From NCBI RefSeq assembly GCF_019396345.1, contig NZ_JAHKRM010000002.1, forward strand, positions 496,001 to 560,000: 64,000 nt of DNA. The letters are read 5' to 3'. The stretch is from Nonomuraea guangzhouensis. Its GTDB lineage: Bacteria; Actinomycetota; Actinomycetes; Streptosporangiales; Streptosporangiaceae. Numbering within the stretch: the stretch's first letter is position 1; each line of letters begins with the position of its first letter. Below the pieces are notes generated by a model. It ran no database searches. It was not told where the DNA came from and saw nothing but the letters and a program-made list of their open reading frames with translations. A program made the translations under genes and the position numbers. Shown piece after piece: positions 33,773 through 43,654 of this stretch.

Positions 33773-34672
33773 GTGTCATCCCGTGAACTCGTCATCCTGG
33801 GAACGTCCAGCGCGGTGCCCACGCGCCACCGAAACCACAATGGGTACCTCCTGCGCTGGGACGGCCAGGGCTACCTGTTCGACCCAGGTGAGGGCACGCA
33901 GCGGCAGATGGTGCACGCCGGGGTCAGCGCCAACGACGTCCACTGGCTGTGCCTGACGCACTTCCACGGCGACCACTGCCTGGGCGTGCCCGGCGTGGTG
34001 CAGCGCATCGCGCGCGACAAGGTCCGGCATCCCGTACGAGCCGTCTACCCGGCCTCCGGCGCCGAATACTGGCAGCGGCTCCGTCACGCCGCCGTCTTCG
34101 CCGACACCGGCGTCATCGAAGAGCAGCCGGTCAGCGGCGAGCACGCCACCATCGGCCCGCTGACCGCGCGCCGCCTGTCCCACCCCGTCGAGTCCTACGG
34201 CTACCGCCTCCAGGAACCGTCCAGCCGCCGCATGCTCCCCGACAAGCTCGCATTTTTCGGGATTCGCGGACCTGAAATCAGCGAGCTCCAGCGCACCGGG
34301 TCCGTCCGCGGCATCACGCTCGACCAGTGCAGCGTCCCCAGGACCGGGCAGAGCGCCGCCGTCATCATGGACACCCGCCTGTGCGACGCCGTCTTCGAAC
34401 TCGCCGCCGGCACCGACCTGCTGGTGATCGAGTCGACGTTCCTGTCCGCCGAGAGCACCCTGGCCAAGGAGTACGGCCACCTCACCGCGGCCGAGGCCGG
34501 TCAGGTGGCGGCCGAGGCGGGGGCGCGCCGCCTGGTGCTCACCCACTTCTCCGAACGCTACGGCTTCGCCGACGAACCGGCCTTCCTCGGCGAGGCACGG
34601 CGCAATTACGACGGCGAGATCATCCTGGCCCGCGACCTGATGAAGATCCCAGTACCACGGCGGCACCCGTAG
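33773..34672 (+). CDS. rnz: Ribonuclease Z
   Basis: Metallo-beta-lactamase-fold endonuclease that cuts tRNA precursors 3' of the discriminator base. The 299-aa protein has the zinc motif THFHGDHCLG (His63, His65, Asp67, His68) and further ligands in RLSHPVESYGYRL, IMDTR and LTHFSERY. The length and the long insert before the second His match RNase Z rather than general hydrolases. GTG 33773 has a TANNNT element 7 nt upstream, suggesting a leaderless message. It stands alone, 65 nt before the DUF692 cassette. Confidence 0.92.
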   Translation: MSSRELVILGTSSAVPTRHRNHNGYLLRWDGQGYLFDPGEGTQRQMVHAGVSANDVHWLCLTHFHGDHCLGVPGVVQRIARDKVRHPVRAVYPASGAEYWQRLRHAAVFADTGVIEEQPVSGEHATIGPLTARRLSHPVESYGYRLQEPSSRRMLPDKLAFFGIRGPEISELQRTGSVRGITLDQCSVPRTGQSAAVIMDTRLCDAVFELAAGTDLLVIESTFLSAESTLAKEYGHLTAAEAGQVAAEAGARRLVLTHFSERYGFADEPAFLGEARRNYDGEIILARDLMKIPVPRRHP

Positions 34673-34736
34673 GGAAACTTCGCGACGACCGCGTTCGTCA
34701 TTCAGGTAAAAACACCCCTCCACGCGGGGAGGCACC

Positions 34737-35768
34737 ATGGAGCAAGTGCTTTACGCGGCCGGCATCGTTCTGCTCGCACTCGTCGCCCTCACCGTGATCC
34801 GAACACAGCTCGCGCTGGTCAGGGGCCGCTCCGTCGCCCCCTCCGGCGCACGCTCGCCGATGGACGTCTACGAGGCGGCGTACCTGGCCGGAGGCCCCCG
34901 GCGGGTCATCAACACGGCGCTCGTGTCGCTGGTCTCCCAGGGCGGCCTCCGGGTCTCCCGCGACGGGACGGTCACCCCGGTGCACGGGTTCAAGCCGGCC
35001 AAGCGGGTGGTCGTCGAGCGCGCCGTGTACCGGCAGGTCGCCTCGGCCCCAGGAGGCCGTACCGCGGCCGAGGTCCGGCACGCGGCCACCGACGCCCACG
35101 CGGTCCGGCAACTGACGATCATGCTGTCCCGGCAGGGGCTCCTGATGCCGCCTGGTGTCAGGGCCCGGTCGCGCCGGCGGGCGCGCTGGCTCGTCGTGTT
35201 CACCGGGCTGGCGGCGGTCGTGGTCATCGCGGACGCCCTGCTCCACGCGCCCGTGAACGCGCTGGTGATCGCGGCCGTGGCCGCCGTCGCCGGCGTCGCC
35301 TGCTTCTCCTGGCAGCGCCACCTCATGATGGACCCGCTGACGAAGGCGGGCCGCGCGGCGCTGAAGCACGCGGACGTCGACGACGCCGATGGCGGATGGC
35401 AGAACTCCGACTTCGGCCTGGTGGCTCTGCACGGGCTGACGAAGCTGCCGGACCGCGACCTCGCCGGCACCCTGCGGAGCGACACACGCGCCCGGAGCCG
35501 GCGCTACGCCACGTGCTGCGCCCCCGGCCACTGCGGGTCCTACTCCAGGGGCAGTCCCTGGGCCGGCAGTACGTGCGGCAGCGGCGGCGACGGCCTCTTC
35601 GGCCGCGACTTCTTCGGCGGCCTCTTCGGCGGCGACGGTTCCGATGGTTTCGGCGGTTTCGACGGTTTCGGTGGAGGAAGCCATCACGGAGGCGGTCACC
35701 ACGGGGGCGGCCACGACGGCGGAGGCAGTGACGGGGGCGGTTCGAGCTGCGGGGGAGGCAGCCAGTGA
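34737..35768 (+). CDS. TIGR04222-type membrane protein with Gly/His/Cys-rich tail
   Basis: A 343-aa protein. Order: N-terminal membrane helix (about 3-20); a cytoplasmic domain typical of TIGR04222 proteins ([34 protein letters not shown]); two adjacent membrane helices (about 146-190); a second soluble stretch ending [13 protein letters not shown]; and a C-terminal tail of about 80 residues that is mostly Gly, His, Asp, Phe and Cys ([30 protein letters not shown]). The tail could be the substrate of the enzyme encoded next; this is inference. ATG 34737 has GGGGAGG upstream. The stop overlaps the next GTG start by 4 nt. Confidence 0.85.
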   Translation: MEQVLYAAGIVLLALVALTVIRTQLALVRGRSVAPSGARSPMDVYEAAYLAGGPRRVINTALVSLVSQGGLRVSRDGTVTPVHGFKPAKRVVVERAVYRQVASAPGGRTAAEVRHAATDAHAVRQLTIMLSRQGLLMPPGVRARSRRRARWLVVFTGLAAVVVIADALLHAPVNALVIAAVAAVAGVACFSWQRHLMMDPLTKAGRAALKHADVDDADGGWQNSDFGLVALHGLTKLPDRDLAGTLRSDTRARSRRYATCCAPGHCGSYSRGSPWAGSTCGSGGDGLFGRDFFGGLFGGDGSDGFGGFDGFGGGSHHGGGHHGGGHDGGGSDGGGSSCGGGSQ

Positions 35769-36580
35769 GCCCCCGCCCGGAGCGGCTGGGCGTGGGCATC
35801 GGCTGGCGGGCCGAGCTCGACCTGACCGTGGAAGGGCTCCCGGGGGTGGACTTCGTGGAGGTCATCGCGGAGAACATCCGCCCGCCGGCCCTGCCCGAAT
35901 CGCTGCGCGTGCTCCGCTCCCGGGGCACGCCCGTGATCCCGCACGGCGTGAGCCTCGGCGTCGGCAGCGCCGAGCCACCCGATAGCCGGCGCCTCGCCCA
36001 TCTCGCCGCCTGCGCCCAGGCGCTCGAATCACCGCTGGTCAGCGAGCACCTCGCCTTCGTCAGAGCGGGAGACCTGGAATCCGGCCACCTGCTCCCGGTG
36101 CCACGCACGCGCGAGGCGCTGTCGGTGATCGTCCAGAACGTACGGCAGGCGCAGGAGTCCCTGCCGGTGCCCCTCGCCCTGGAGAACGTGGCGGCGCTGT
36201 TCGGCTGGCCGGAGGACGAGCTGACCGAGGCCGAGTTCCTGCGCGAACTGGTCGAGCGGACCGGTGTCGGCCTGCTCATCGACGTGGCCAACCTCTACAC
36301 CAGCCAGGTCAACCTGGGCCTCGACGCCCGCGCGGCCCTGGACACGCTGCCCCTGGAGGAGCTGGCCTACGTCCACGTCGCCGGAGGGTACGCGCACGAC
36401 GGCGTCTGGCACGACACGCACACGACCGTCATACCCCCGGACGTCCTCGACCTGCTCGCCGAGCTGTCCGCCCGCGCGGAACCACCCGGCGTGCTGCTGG
36501 AGTGGGACGCGGACTACCCGAGCGACGCCGTACTCGCCGCCGAACTCGACCGCATCAGGGCGGCGTCATATGTCCGATGA
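35765..36580 (+). CDS. DUF692 family protein (MNIO, multinuclear iron oxidase)
   Basis: Member of the DUF692 family, TIM-barrel enzymes with two or three iron ions. Characterised members (MbnB, TglH, ChrH) modify cysteine-containing peptides. The 271-aa protein opens with [12 protein letters not shown] and shows candidate metal ligands in [39 protein letters not shown] and DTHTT. GTG 35765 overlaps the stop of the TIGR04222 protein by 4 nt, and its own 3' end overlaps the next gene by 11 nt. This tight coupling indicates one functional unit. The substrate here is unknown; the Cys-containing tail of the upstream protein is the prime candidate. Confidence 0.9.
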   Translation: MSPRPERLGVGIGWRAELDLTVEGLPGVDFVEVIAENIRPPALPESLRVLRSRGTPVIPHGVSLGVGSAEPPDSRRLAHLAACAQALESPLVSEHLAFVRAGDLESGHLLPVPRTREALSVIVQNVRQAQESLPVPLALENVAALFGWPEDELTEAEFLRELVERTGVGLLIDVANLYTSQVNLGLDARAALDTLPLEELAYVHVAGGYAHDGVWHDTHTTVIPPDVLDLLAELSARAEPPGVLLEWDADYPSDAVLAAELDRIRAASYVR

Positions 36581-36959
36581 CCAAGCCGCTGACCACGCCG
36601 CCGACCAGCGGCGGCAGCGGTTGGCAGCGGCTCAGCGGGGGCTTCTGGCGGCGCTCGTCGCCGGTGGGCCGCTCCCTGACGGCTTCGACCCGGTACGGCT
36701 CCGGATCGAGGCCGCCGGGCTGATCGCCAAGAGACGGGGCCTTGTGGCCAGGTCGGCTCCCGACCTGGCGATCCGCCTCGGCCCCCGATTCGCCGCGCTC
36801 TTCACCGAGTACGCCGAGCGGCACCCCAAGCCCCCCGGCGGCTCCCTGGGCGACGCCAGGGCCTTCGCCGATTGGCTCGGCCTGCCGCTGGACCCCCCAC
36901 CGGCCGGACCGCCGCCCGGCCGGTGGGCCCGCTTCCTCCGCCGCCGACCCACTTCCTAG
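36570..36959 (+). CDS. Small partner protein of the DUF692 enzyme (SCO6045-like)
   Basis: A 129-aa protein that overlaps the DUF692 gene by 11 nt. It begins with a charged helical stretch, then [40 protein letters not shown], then a domain with [30 protein letters not shown] and a basic Pro-rich end. DUF692 genes normally have a partner gene needed for substrate recognition (MbnC, TglI), and this protein occupies that position. It resembles the small protein next to the DUF692 gene in Streptomyces; that recollection was not checked. A role in binding the peptide substrate is inferred. Confidence 0.78.
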   Translation: MSDDQAADHAADQRRQRLAAAQRGLLAALVAGGPLPDGFDPVRLRIEAAGLIAKRRGLVARSAPDLAIRLGPRFAALFTEYAERHPKPPGGSLGDARAFADWLGLPLDPPPAGPPPGRWARFLRRRPTS

Positions 36960-36979
36960 GCCGGCCGAGATCAGTTACG

Positions 36980-37852
36980 TCAGGGAACGAGCGGGCGGAC
37001 TTCTTCGGCCACGAACCGTACGAAGCCTTCGAGGTCGGGCTCGTCGGCCGTCGGCTGGAGCACCACGGTGTCGCCCCCGGCGTCCGCCAGCCGCTGGACG
37101 GCCTTGGCGACCGTGCCCGCGTCCCCGGCGACTCCGACGTCCGGTTTGCCGGCGTCGCCCCAGCGCTCGAGTTCGGCCTTGAGGCGCCCGGGTCCGTCCG
37201 GGCCGGTCGCCGTGTGGAGGCCGACGATCAGCTCGTGGTGGTCGGTACGCCCGGCCGCCGCACGCCCCTCGTCGATCAGCCCTCGGGCCTGCCGTACCTG
37301 GTCGGGCGGGGTTCCGGCGACGAGGATGGTGCCGTCGGCGGCCTCGCCGGACAGCCGCAGCGACCGCGGCCCGATCGCCCCGGCGAGCACCGGGGGCGCC
37401 GTCTCCGGCGGCCAGTCGAGGGCGACGTCGTCGAGCCGCACGTAACGGCCGTCCACGGTGACCCGCTCGCCGCGCAGCAGCGCCCGAAGCGCCGCGAGGT
37501 GCTCGCGCAGCAGCGTCAGAGGCGAGTCCACCCGCGCGCCCGCCTGCGCCATCCACTCCTGTACGCCGTGACCGACGCCCAGGACGACCCGCCCCGGGAA
37601 CAGCCGGTACAGCGTGGCCACCTCCATCGCGGTCAGGGCGACGTTCCGCAGGGGCACCGGGAGCAGGCCGACGCCGATGCGCAGCCGTTCGGTCCAGGCC
37701 AGGGCCGCGGCCGCGCTGGCGATGCCACTCTGGGAGAAGCAGTCCTCCCAGAGCCAGAGTTCGTCCAGCCCCGCCTCCTCCGCCACGCGGGCCACGCCGC
37801 GCATCCGTTCGGGAGGGAGCTGAGGCCGGAACACGGCGCCGAGAGCAGTCAT
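36980..37852 (-). CDS. LLM class flavin-dependent (F420-type) oxidoreductase
   Basis: A 290-aa TIM-barrel protein of the bacterial luciferase-like family; many actinobacterial members use coenzyme F420. Typical segments are GVARVAEEAGLDELWLWED (about 19-37), AWTERLRIGVGLLPVPLRNVALTAMEVATL and GRVVLGVGHGVQEWM. The substrate is unknown. It lies downstream of the MarR gene on the minus strand, 43 nt after it, so the two are probably co-transcribed. It is convergent with the DUF692 cassette, and its stop is 20 nt from the end of that cassette. Confidence 0.88.
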   Translation of the reverse strand: MTALGAVFRPQLPPERMRGVARVAEEAGLDELWLWEDCFSQSGIASAAAALAWTERLRIGVGLLPVPLRNVALTAMEVATLYRLFPGRVVLGVGHGVQEWMAQAGARVDSPLTLLREHLAALRALLRGERVTVDGRYVRLDDVALDWPPETAPPVLAGAIGPRSLRLSGEAADGTILVAGTPPDQVRQARGLIDEGRAAAGRTDHHELIVGLHTATGPDGPGRLKAELERWGDAGKPDVGVAGDAGTVAKAVQRLADAGGDTVVLQPTADEPDLEGFVRFVAEEVRPLVP

Positions 37853-37895
37853 GAGATCTGTCCTACCTGCTCCGCACCCGAACGAACAACAGGGG

Positions 37896-38321
37896 TCAGA
37901 CCAGGATCCGGGTGAGCAGGTCGTGGAGCTGGTCGCGTTCGGCGGCGTCGAGGGGGGCGAGGAGCTCGTCCTGGATGGCTCGCGCCTCCTGTGTCAGGCG
38001 GGTGAGTTCGCGCCGTCCCGTGGCGGTGATGGTGGCGGTGACCCTGCGACGGTCGGCGGGGTCGCGGGCGCGGTCGACGAAGCCCGGCGCCGAGAGCTCG
38101 TCCAGGACCTTGACCATGTCGCTGGGGTCGATGCCGAGCCTGGCCGACAGGTCGCGCTGGGCGTGCGGCCCGAAGTCCGCCAGCGCCGCCAGCACGGCCA
38201 TGTGCCACATGCGCAGCCCGTCGGCCGCCAGCCGCGCGGCCAGCCGGCCTCTGGCCGCCTTCCCGGTCTTCGACAGCAGGTACGTGGTGAGCCCGAGCAG
38301 GCTCGGCGGCAGCGTGTCCAT
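37896..38321 (-). CDS. MarR-family transcriptional regulator
   Basis: Winged helix-turn-helix repressor of 141 aa. Recognition-helix region FGPHAQRDLSARLGIDPSDMVKVLDELSAPGFV (about 51-83) and wing DPADRRRVTATITATGRREL (about 87-106) are typical. It is divergent from a VOC-family gene and upstream of a flavin/F420 oxidoreductase. Two overlapping inverted repeats lie in the 63-bp gap. It probably regulates itself and both neighbours in response to a small aromatic or oxidising compound; the ligand is unknown. Confidence 0.9.
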   Translation of the reverse strand: MDTLPPSLLGLTTYLLSKTGKAARGRLAARLAADGLRMWHMAVLAALADFGPHAQRDLSARLGIDPSDMVKVLDELSAPGFVDRARDPADRRRVTATITATGRRELTRLTQEARAIQDELLAPLDAAERDQLHDLLTRILV

Positions 38322-38327
38322 CCTGGA

Positions 38328-38369
38328 TATTGTAAGGTCTGACCCAATAATAGGTCTCGACCCACTATT
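38328..38369. promoter_or_regulatory. Overlapping inverted repeats, probable MarR operator
   Basis: TATTG (38328-38332) pairs with CAATA (38345-38349). AATAG (38349-38353) pairs with CTATT (38365-38369), with GGTC/GACC nested inside. The block AGGTCTgACCCA is also present twice as a direct repeat. The sites cover the space between the divergent MarR and VOC genes. Confidence 0.55.
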
Positions 38370-38384
38370 TCAGGAGATTTCAGG

Positions 38385-38783
38385 ATGGACGTGCTACATC
38401 CTCGGCTGCTGGTTTCGGCGTTCGCGGAGTGCTTCGCCTTCTATGACGCGGTCCTGCCAGAGGCGCTCGGGGCGAACCTCGCGAAGGGCGGCCCGGACGG
38501 TCCCTACGCGCACTGGGACGTGGGGTCGGAAGGGGTGCTGTCGATGCTCGACCGCGGCTTCATGACCGAGGTCGCGGGCACCGGCGCCCTGCCGGTGGAC
38601 GCCGCCGCGCAGGATCGCCTCATGCTCGTCAGCCGGGTGGCCGACGTCGACCGGGCGTACGCCCTCTGCCTGGCCCACGGCGGCCGGTCCGTCACCGAGC
38701 CCGCGGACCGGCCCGGCTGGGGCCTGCGAGCCGCGCACGTCCGTGACCCGGAAGGGAATCTGCTGGAGTTCCAGTCCTACTGA
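38385..38783 (+). CDS. VOC-family (glyoxalase-fold) protein
   Basis: A 132-aa protein of the vicinal oxygen chelate fold, a single beta-alpha-beta-beta-beta pair with the characteristic last strand HVRDPEGNLLEFQSY. The first strand, HPRLLVSAFAECFAFYDAVL, is typical of the bleomycin-resistance/dioxygenase group. The substrate is unknown. ATG 38385 has AGGAG upstream. It is divergent from a MarR regulator, which probably controls it; this arrangement is usual for detoxifying enzymes. Confidence 0.85.
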   Translation: MDVLHPRLLVSAFAECFAFYDAVLPEALGANLAKGGPDGPYAHWDVGSEGVLSMLDRGFMTEVAGTGALPVDAAAQDRLMLVSRVADVDRAYALCLAHGGRSVTEPADRPGWGLRAAHVRDPEGNLLEFQSY

Positions 38784-38828
38784 GCGGAGATTGACAATAC
38801 TACGTTTAACGAATTATGGTCCTAGGCC

Positions 38829-39695
38829 ATGCCAAAGAGATCATTAGCGCTGGCGGCGCTCGCTGTCATCGTCTCCGGTTGCGGGACGACCAGCACCGCA
38901 CAGCCGTCTCCCTCGGCCGCCACGGCCGGCCAGGGGCTTGGCGAGAACCAGCGGATCGAGCTGGCCAAAGCCGACTGCATGAAGGCGAACGGCTTCAAAT
39001 ACGTGGCGTGGATCCCTCCTGAGCCGCCCGAGACGGAACAATCCAAGATGGGCTCCGCCCGCGACTACGAGGGCATGAAGGCATACCGCGCCAAATACGG
39101 CTTCGGGGTGTCCTCCATGCTCGTCTACCCACCGGACGGCGAGGCCGCAGGACAGGAGCACGAGTCCAAGAACCCTAACGTCGCCCTCGTCAAGTCTCTC
39201 TCGCCCGCACAGCGCCGTTCGTACGGGACCAAGTTCGAAAAGTGTCAGATCGCGGCGATCAAGCAGATCACCGGCAAGGTCGTGAAGTCGGCTGACGAGT
39301 GGAGCCGGTTCCGTGAGCAGGCATACGTGGCGCGCAGGAAGCGCGAGCTCAACGGCGACGCCCGGCTCACCGAACTGGCTACGGGCATGGCCGACTGCAT
39401 GACCGCCAAAGGCTACCGGATCACCGCGCACAGCCCGTTGGCCATGCGGGACTGGGGATATACGACGTTCACCAGGGAACTGCACGAGCTCGCGAAGAAG
39501 GACGACAAGAGCATTCCCGACTTCGACCCGGAGTCCGGCACAGGCTACATCCCGGCGCACCTCACGGAGGGCGAGAAGCGGGCCATCCTGAACCGGGAGA
39601 TCAAGGCGGCGCTCGACGACCTCGAATGCGGCAAGGACTTCCACCTTGCCGCGGCCGTCAAGGATGACCAGCTCAGCAATGAGCTGACCGAGTAA
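38829..39695 (+). CDS. Lipoprotein with duplicated Cys motif, unknown function
   Basis: A 288-aa exported protein. The signal peptide MPKRSLALAALAVIVSGC ends in a lipobox (IVSGC, Cys18). The mature part has an internal duplication: KADCMKANGFKYVAW (about 48-62) and MADCMTAKGYRIT (about 185-200), with further cysteines in KCQIAAIKQI and LECGKDF. Similar twofold DCMxxxG lipoproteins are frequent in actinomycetes and uncharacterised. Disulfides between the repeats are likely. ATG 38829 lacks a strong ribosome binding site. Confidence 0.8.
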   Translation: MPKRSLALAALAVIVSGCGTTSTAQPSPSAATAGQGLGENQRIELAKADCMKANGFKYVAWIPPEPPETEQSKMGSARDYEGMKAYRAKYGFGVSSMLVYPPDGEAAGQEHESKNPNVALVKSLSPAQRRSYGTKFEKCQIAAIKQITGKVVKSADEWSRFREQAYVARRKRELNGDARLTELATGMADCMTAKGYRITAHSPLAMRDWGYTTFTRELHELAKKDDKSIPDFDPESGTGYIPAHLTEGEKRAILNREIKAALDDLECGKDFHLAAAVKDDQLSNELTE

Positions 39696-39701
39696 CGCAA
39701 G

Positions 39702-40445
39702 TCACTCGTACGGGCTGCGGCCCTCGTCGATCGCCTGGATCAGGCCGCGAGCGTACTCGTACGCGGCCCGGTGCAGCCCGCCCCCATAGCTGACCCTGGC
39801 CACACCCAGCTCGGCCAGCCGGGCCAGGTCCGGGACACCGGGCCTGAACAGCACGTTCACCGGGCCACCGACCTCGCTCACCAGGGCCCCGATCTCCTCC
39901 GCGTCACCGAGAACGATCGGATAGACGCAGTCGGCACCGGCCTCCAGGTAGCGCCGTGCCCGCGTCACGGCCGCCTCCCGTGTCCGGTCGCCGTACAGGT
40001 AGGTGTCGACCCTGGCGTTGATCACGAGCGCCGGCCCGGCGGCGGCCCGCACGTCCGCCAGGAACTCGGCCTGCGCCTCCACGTCCATGAGCACGTGGGT
40101 ACGGGGGTCGGAGTCCTCCAGGTTGCAGCCGGCGGCACCGGCCGTGAGCAGGCGTTCGACCAGCTCGGCCGGCTTCAGGCCGTACCCGCGCTCGACGTCC
40201 GCCGTCACGGGGACGTCCACGACGCGCGTGATGCGGGCCACGGCGGCCATCATCTCGGCGACGGGGGTCTGCTCGCCGTCCTCGTAGCCCAGCACCTGGG
40301 AGACGGCCGCGCTTCCGGTGGCGATCACCGGAAACCCGGCCTCCTGTACGGCCCGCGCGGACGCCGCGTCCCAGGCGTTGGGCAGCACCAGCGGGTTCCC
40401 GGGCACGTGGAGAGCCCGGAGCAGGGCGGCCTTGTCAGTGGTCAT
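39702..40445 (-). CDS. Isocitrate lyase/phosphoenolpyruvate mutase superfamily protein
   Basis: A 247-aa TIM-barrel protein of the PEP mutase/2-methylisocitrate lyase superfamily, which makes or breaks C-C or P-C bonds next to an enolate. It starts HVPGNPLVLPNAWDAASARAVQEAG, then TADVERGYG with the metal-binding Asp/Glu, NLEDS, and NARVDTYL with the catalytic Arg. The Cys loop KKCGH of isocitrate lyase is absent, as in the short 'oxaloacetate decarboxylase-like' group. The substrate is unknown. It stands alone on the minus strand. Confidence 0.88.
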   Translation of the reverse strand: MTTDKAALLRALHVPGNPLVLPNAWDAASARAVQEAGFPVIATGSAAVSQVLGYEDGEQTPVAEMMAAVARITRVVDVPVTADVERGYGLKPAELVERLLTAGAAGCNLEDSDPRTHVLMDVEAQAEFLADVRAAAGPALVINARVDTYLYGDRTREAAVTRARRYLEAGADCVYPIVLGDAEEIGALVSEVGGPVNVLFRPGVPDLARLAELGVARVSYGGGLHRAAYEYARGLIQAIDEGRSPYE

Positions 40446-40574
40446 ACGGCCAGCTTAGGAAAGGGTGGCTGCCCACCAAAGGGCCAATGCCGCAGGGAAC
40501 CGCCAAGCCACTTGGCCGGCCGCTTTCCCGCCTAACCGGTCAGCCGCCGGCCGCCGCTCTACACCACTTTGCCG

Positions 40575-41123
40575 TCAGCAACCGCTCTTCGCGCACTGCC
40601 CGATGACCTCGCCCGCCGGACCGTCCGCCGGGTTGTCGCCCGCTGACTCCTGCGCCGGCTTGGTCGGCGAGGATGTGGGCTTCTTGCCGTTCTTGGCCGG
40701 AGGCGTGGTCGTGGTGCGTGTATCGGTGCCCGCCGCCCCCTTGTCCGTATCCGTGCTCGTATCCGGGTCCGTGGCCGCGTCACCCATGTCGGCGGCGGGT
40801 TCGTCGGACGAGAGTCCTTCGTCGGGGGCGTCCGTCTTGGCATCACCCATGGACGCCTCTTCGTCCTGCAGTTCCTCGTCGGCGGCCTGGGTGGGGCTCG
40901 CCTGGCCGGCCTGGCCTGTGGACGACGAAGGCTGGACGGGCCCGCCGGGGCCACCCGCCAGCGCGAAGCCGATGCCACCCGCCACGAGCACGGCGGCGAG
41001 GGCCGACGCGGCGATGATGACGGCCTTCTTGGTGGTGGCGGACCTGCCATTTCTGGCAGATCTCGGCATATCGCCCGGCCCGGTGAGGATCTCCTGGCGA
41101 TCCGGTTCCATCGGATCTTGCAT
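40575..41123 (-). CDS. Single-pass membrane protein with disordered tail
   Basis: A 182-aa protein from ATG 41123 (AGGGAGA upstream). It has a short cytoplasmic N-terminus with basic residues (RNGRSATTKK), one membrane helix (AVIIAASALAAVLVAGGIGFAL, about 35-56), and an outside tail rich in Asp, Thr, Pro and Ala with no predicted fold, ending in GQCAKSGC. The terminal pair of cysteines is the only possible anchor or metal site. It is divergent from a similar protein at 41238 and shares its promoter region. No family is recognised. Confidence 0.72.
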   Translation of the reverse strand: MQDPMEPDRQEILTGPGDMPRSARNGRSATTKKAVIIAASALAAVLVAGGIGFALAGGPGGPVQPSSSTGQAGQASPTQAADEELQDEEASMGDAKTDAPDEGLSSDEPAADMGDAATDPDTSTDTDKGAAGTDTRTTTTPPAKNGKKPTSSPTKPAQESAGDNPADGPAGEVIGQCAKSGC

Positions 41124-41237
41124 GGTGGTGCGTCTCCCTGCGGTCGTATCGGGAAAGCTCGCCGGCTTCCGCGGGTGATGGACCACACTAGCCGCAGGAG
41201 TCGAATGCTCGCGCACCAATCACAAAGGAATCACGAC

Positions 41238-41951
<714 letters not shown>

Positions 41952-42013
41952 CCCCTCAGCAGGTGGCCCCATGACACACGGCCCGCAACAGACAAGGCGC
42001 CCCGCGACGGGCG

Positions 42014-42030
42014 GCCCCTTGACAAGGGGC
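42014..42030. terminator. Hairpin between convergent genes, possible terminator
   Basis: GCCCCTT (42014-42020) and AAGGGGC (42024-42030) form a perfect 7-bp stem with a 3-nt loop, 3 nt beyond the miaB stop and 63 nt beyond the stop of the convergent gene. The T-run is lacking, as is common in high-GC actinomycetes. Confidence 0.45.
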
Positions 42031-42032
42031 GC

Positions 42033-43520
42033 TTAGGAGGCGGAGCACGCCCCAGCTGTCGGTACGGACGGCGGGCGGCCGATGGTGGGCATGCCGAGCG
42101 AGACGCCCTTGGCCGGAGCCGGGGCGCCCTGCCGCGCCTCCCAGGCGTCGCCCGCCCGGGTACGGCGGACGGAGACCGGCCCGTCGGCCACCAGGTGGTG
42201 CGGAGCCGCGTACGTGACCTCGACCGTGACCATGTCACCGGGCCGCGGCGTGTGGTCGCCGACCGCGAAGTGCACCAGTCGGTTGTCGGCGGCGCGCCCG
42301 GACAGCCGGCGCGTGGCGTCGTCCTTGCGGCCCTCGCCCTCGGCGACCAGCACCTCCAGCGTCCGGCCCACCTGCTTGCGGTTCTCCGCCCAGGAGATCT
42401 CCTCCTGGAGGGCGACCAGGCGCTCGTAACGCTCCTGGACGACCTGCTTGGGGATCTGGTCGTCCATGGTCGCCGCGGGTGTGCCGGGCCGGATGGAGTA
42501 CTGGAAGGTGAAGGCGTTGGCGAAGCGGCTCTGTCGTACGACGTCGAGGGTGGCCTGGAAGTCCTCCTCCGTCTCGCCGGGGAAGCCGACGATGATGTCG
42601 GTGGAGATGGCCGCGTCCGGCATGGCGGCGCGAACCCGCTCGATGATGCCGAGGTAGCGTTCGGCCCGGTAGGAGCGGCGCATCGCCTTCAGCAGGCGCG
42701 AGGAGCCCGACTGCAGCGGCATGTGGAGCTGGTGCATGACGTTGGGCGTCTCGGCCATGGCGGCGATCACGTCGTCGGTGAAGGCGGCCGGGTGCGGCGA
42801 GGTGAAGCGGACCCGCTCCAGCCCGTCGATGTCGCCGCAGGCACGCAGCAGCTTGCCGAACGCCAGCCGGTCGCCGAACTCGACGCCGTAGGTGTTGACG
42901 TTCTGGCCGAGCAGCGTGACCTCGAGAACGCCCTGATCCACCAATGTCTGGACTTCGGCGAGAACGTCGCCGGGCCGCCGGTCCTTCTCCTTGCCCCGCA
43001 GCGACGGCACGATGCAGAACGTACAGGTGTTGTTGCACCCGACCGAGATCGCGACCCAGGCGGCATAGGCGGACTCGCGCTTGGTCGGCAGCGTCGAGGG
43101 GAAGACCTCGAGCGACTCCTTGAGCTCGACCTGCGCCTCGCCCTGGATGCGCGCCCGCTCCAGCAGCACCGGCAGCGCCCCGAGGTTGTGGGTGCCGAAC
43201 ACCACGTCGACCCACGGCGCCTTGCGGACGATCTCGCCCTGGTCCTTCTGCGCCAGGCAGCCGCCGACGGCGATCTGCATGCGGGGGTTGCTCATTTTGG
43301 CCGGTCGTAGGTGGCCGAGATTGCCGTAGAGGCGGTTGTCGGCGTTCTCGCGCACGGCGCACGTGTTGAACACCACAACGTCGGCGGTCTCGCCCTCGGT
43401 CGCGGCTACATAACCGGCGTCCTCCAGCAGACCGGAAAGGCGCTCGGAATCGTGCACATTCATCTGGCACCCGTATGTGCGCACTTCATAGGTGCGGGCG
43501 CTCTCCTGGGTCACAGTCAT
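42033..43520 (-). CDS. miaB: tRNA-2-methylthio-N6-dimethylallyladenosine synthase
   Basis: Radical-SAM methylthiotransferase that acts on the MiaA product at tRNA A37. The 495-aa protein has the N-terminal UPF0004 domain with cluster cysteines 18, 54 and 88 (YGCQMN, NTCAVRE, GGCLAQ), the radical-SAM motif CNNTCTFC (Cys162, 166, 169) and a C-terminal TRAM domain. The last 50 residues after TRAM are a Pro/Ala-rich extension ending in GACSAS, common in actinobacteria. ATG 43520 has no obvious ribosome binding site; TACCCT lies 10 nt upstream. It is divergent from gluA. Confidence 0.97.
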   Translation of the reverse strand: MTVTQESARTYEVRTYGCQMNVHDSERLSGLLEDAGYVAATEGETADVVVFNTCAVRENADNRLYGNLGHLRPAKMSNPRMQIAVGGCLAQKDQGEIVRKAPWVDVVFGTHNLGALPVLLERARIQGEAQVELKESLEVFPSTLPTKRESAYAAWVAISVGCNNTCTFCIVPSLRGKEKDRRPGDVLAEVQTLVDQGVLEVTLLGQNVNTYGVEFGDRLAFGKLLRACGDIDGLERVRFTSPHPAAFTDDVIAAMAETPNVMHQLHMPLQSGSSRLLKAMRRSYRAERYLGIIERVRAAMPDAAISTDIIVGFPGETEEDFQATLDVVRQSRFANAFTFQYSIRPGTPAATMDDQIPKQVVQERYERLVALQEEISWAENRKQVGRTLEVLVAEGEGRKDDATRRLSGRAADNRLVHFAVGDHTPRPGDMVTVEVTYAAPHHLVADGPVSVRRTRAGDAWEARQGAPAPAKGVSLGMPTIGRPPSVPTAGACSAS

Positions 43521-43642
43521 CGCACGTCCAAGGGTAGTCCTTGTCCGGCTTGCGACGGTCGTAGGATCTAAAACAGCAGCTTGACGGCACGATGTGATCG
43601 GATCGGTACCGCTCGGTTAGTGACCAGCGTCCTATTCACCCC

Positions 43643-43648
43643 TAGGTT
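43643..43648 (+). promoter_or_regulatory. Leaderless -10 element of gluA (TAGGTT)
   Basis: TAGGTT lies 6 nt before the ATG at 43655. No Shine-Dalgarno sequence is present. The transporter operon probably starts at or next to its first codon. Confidence 0.5.
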
Positions 43649-43654
43649 TTGACC

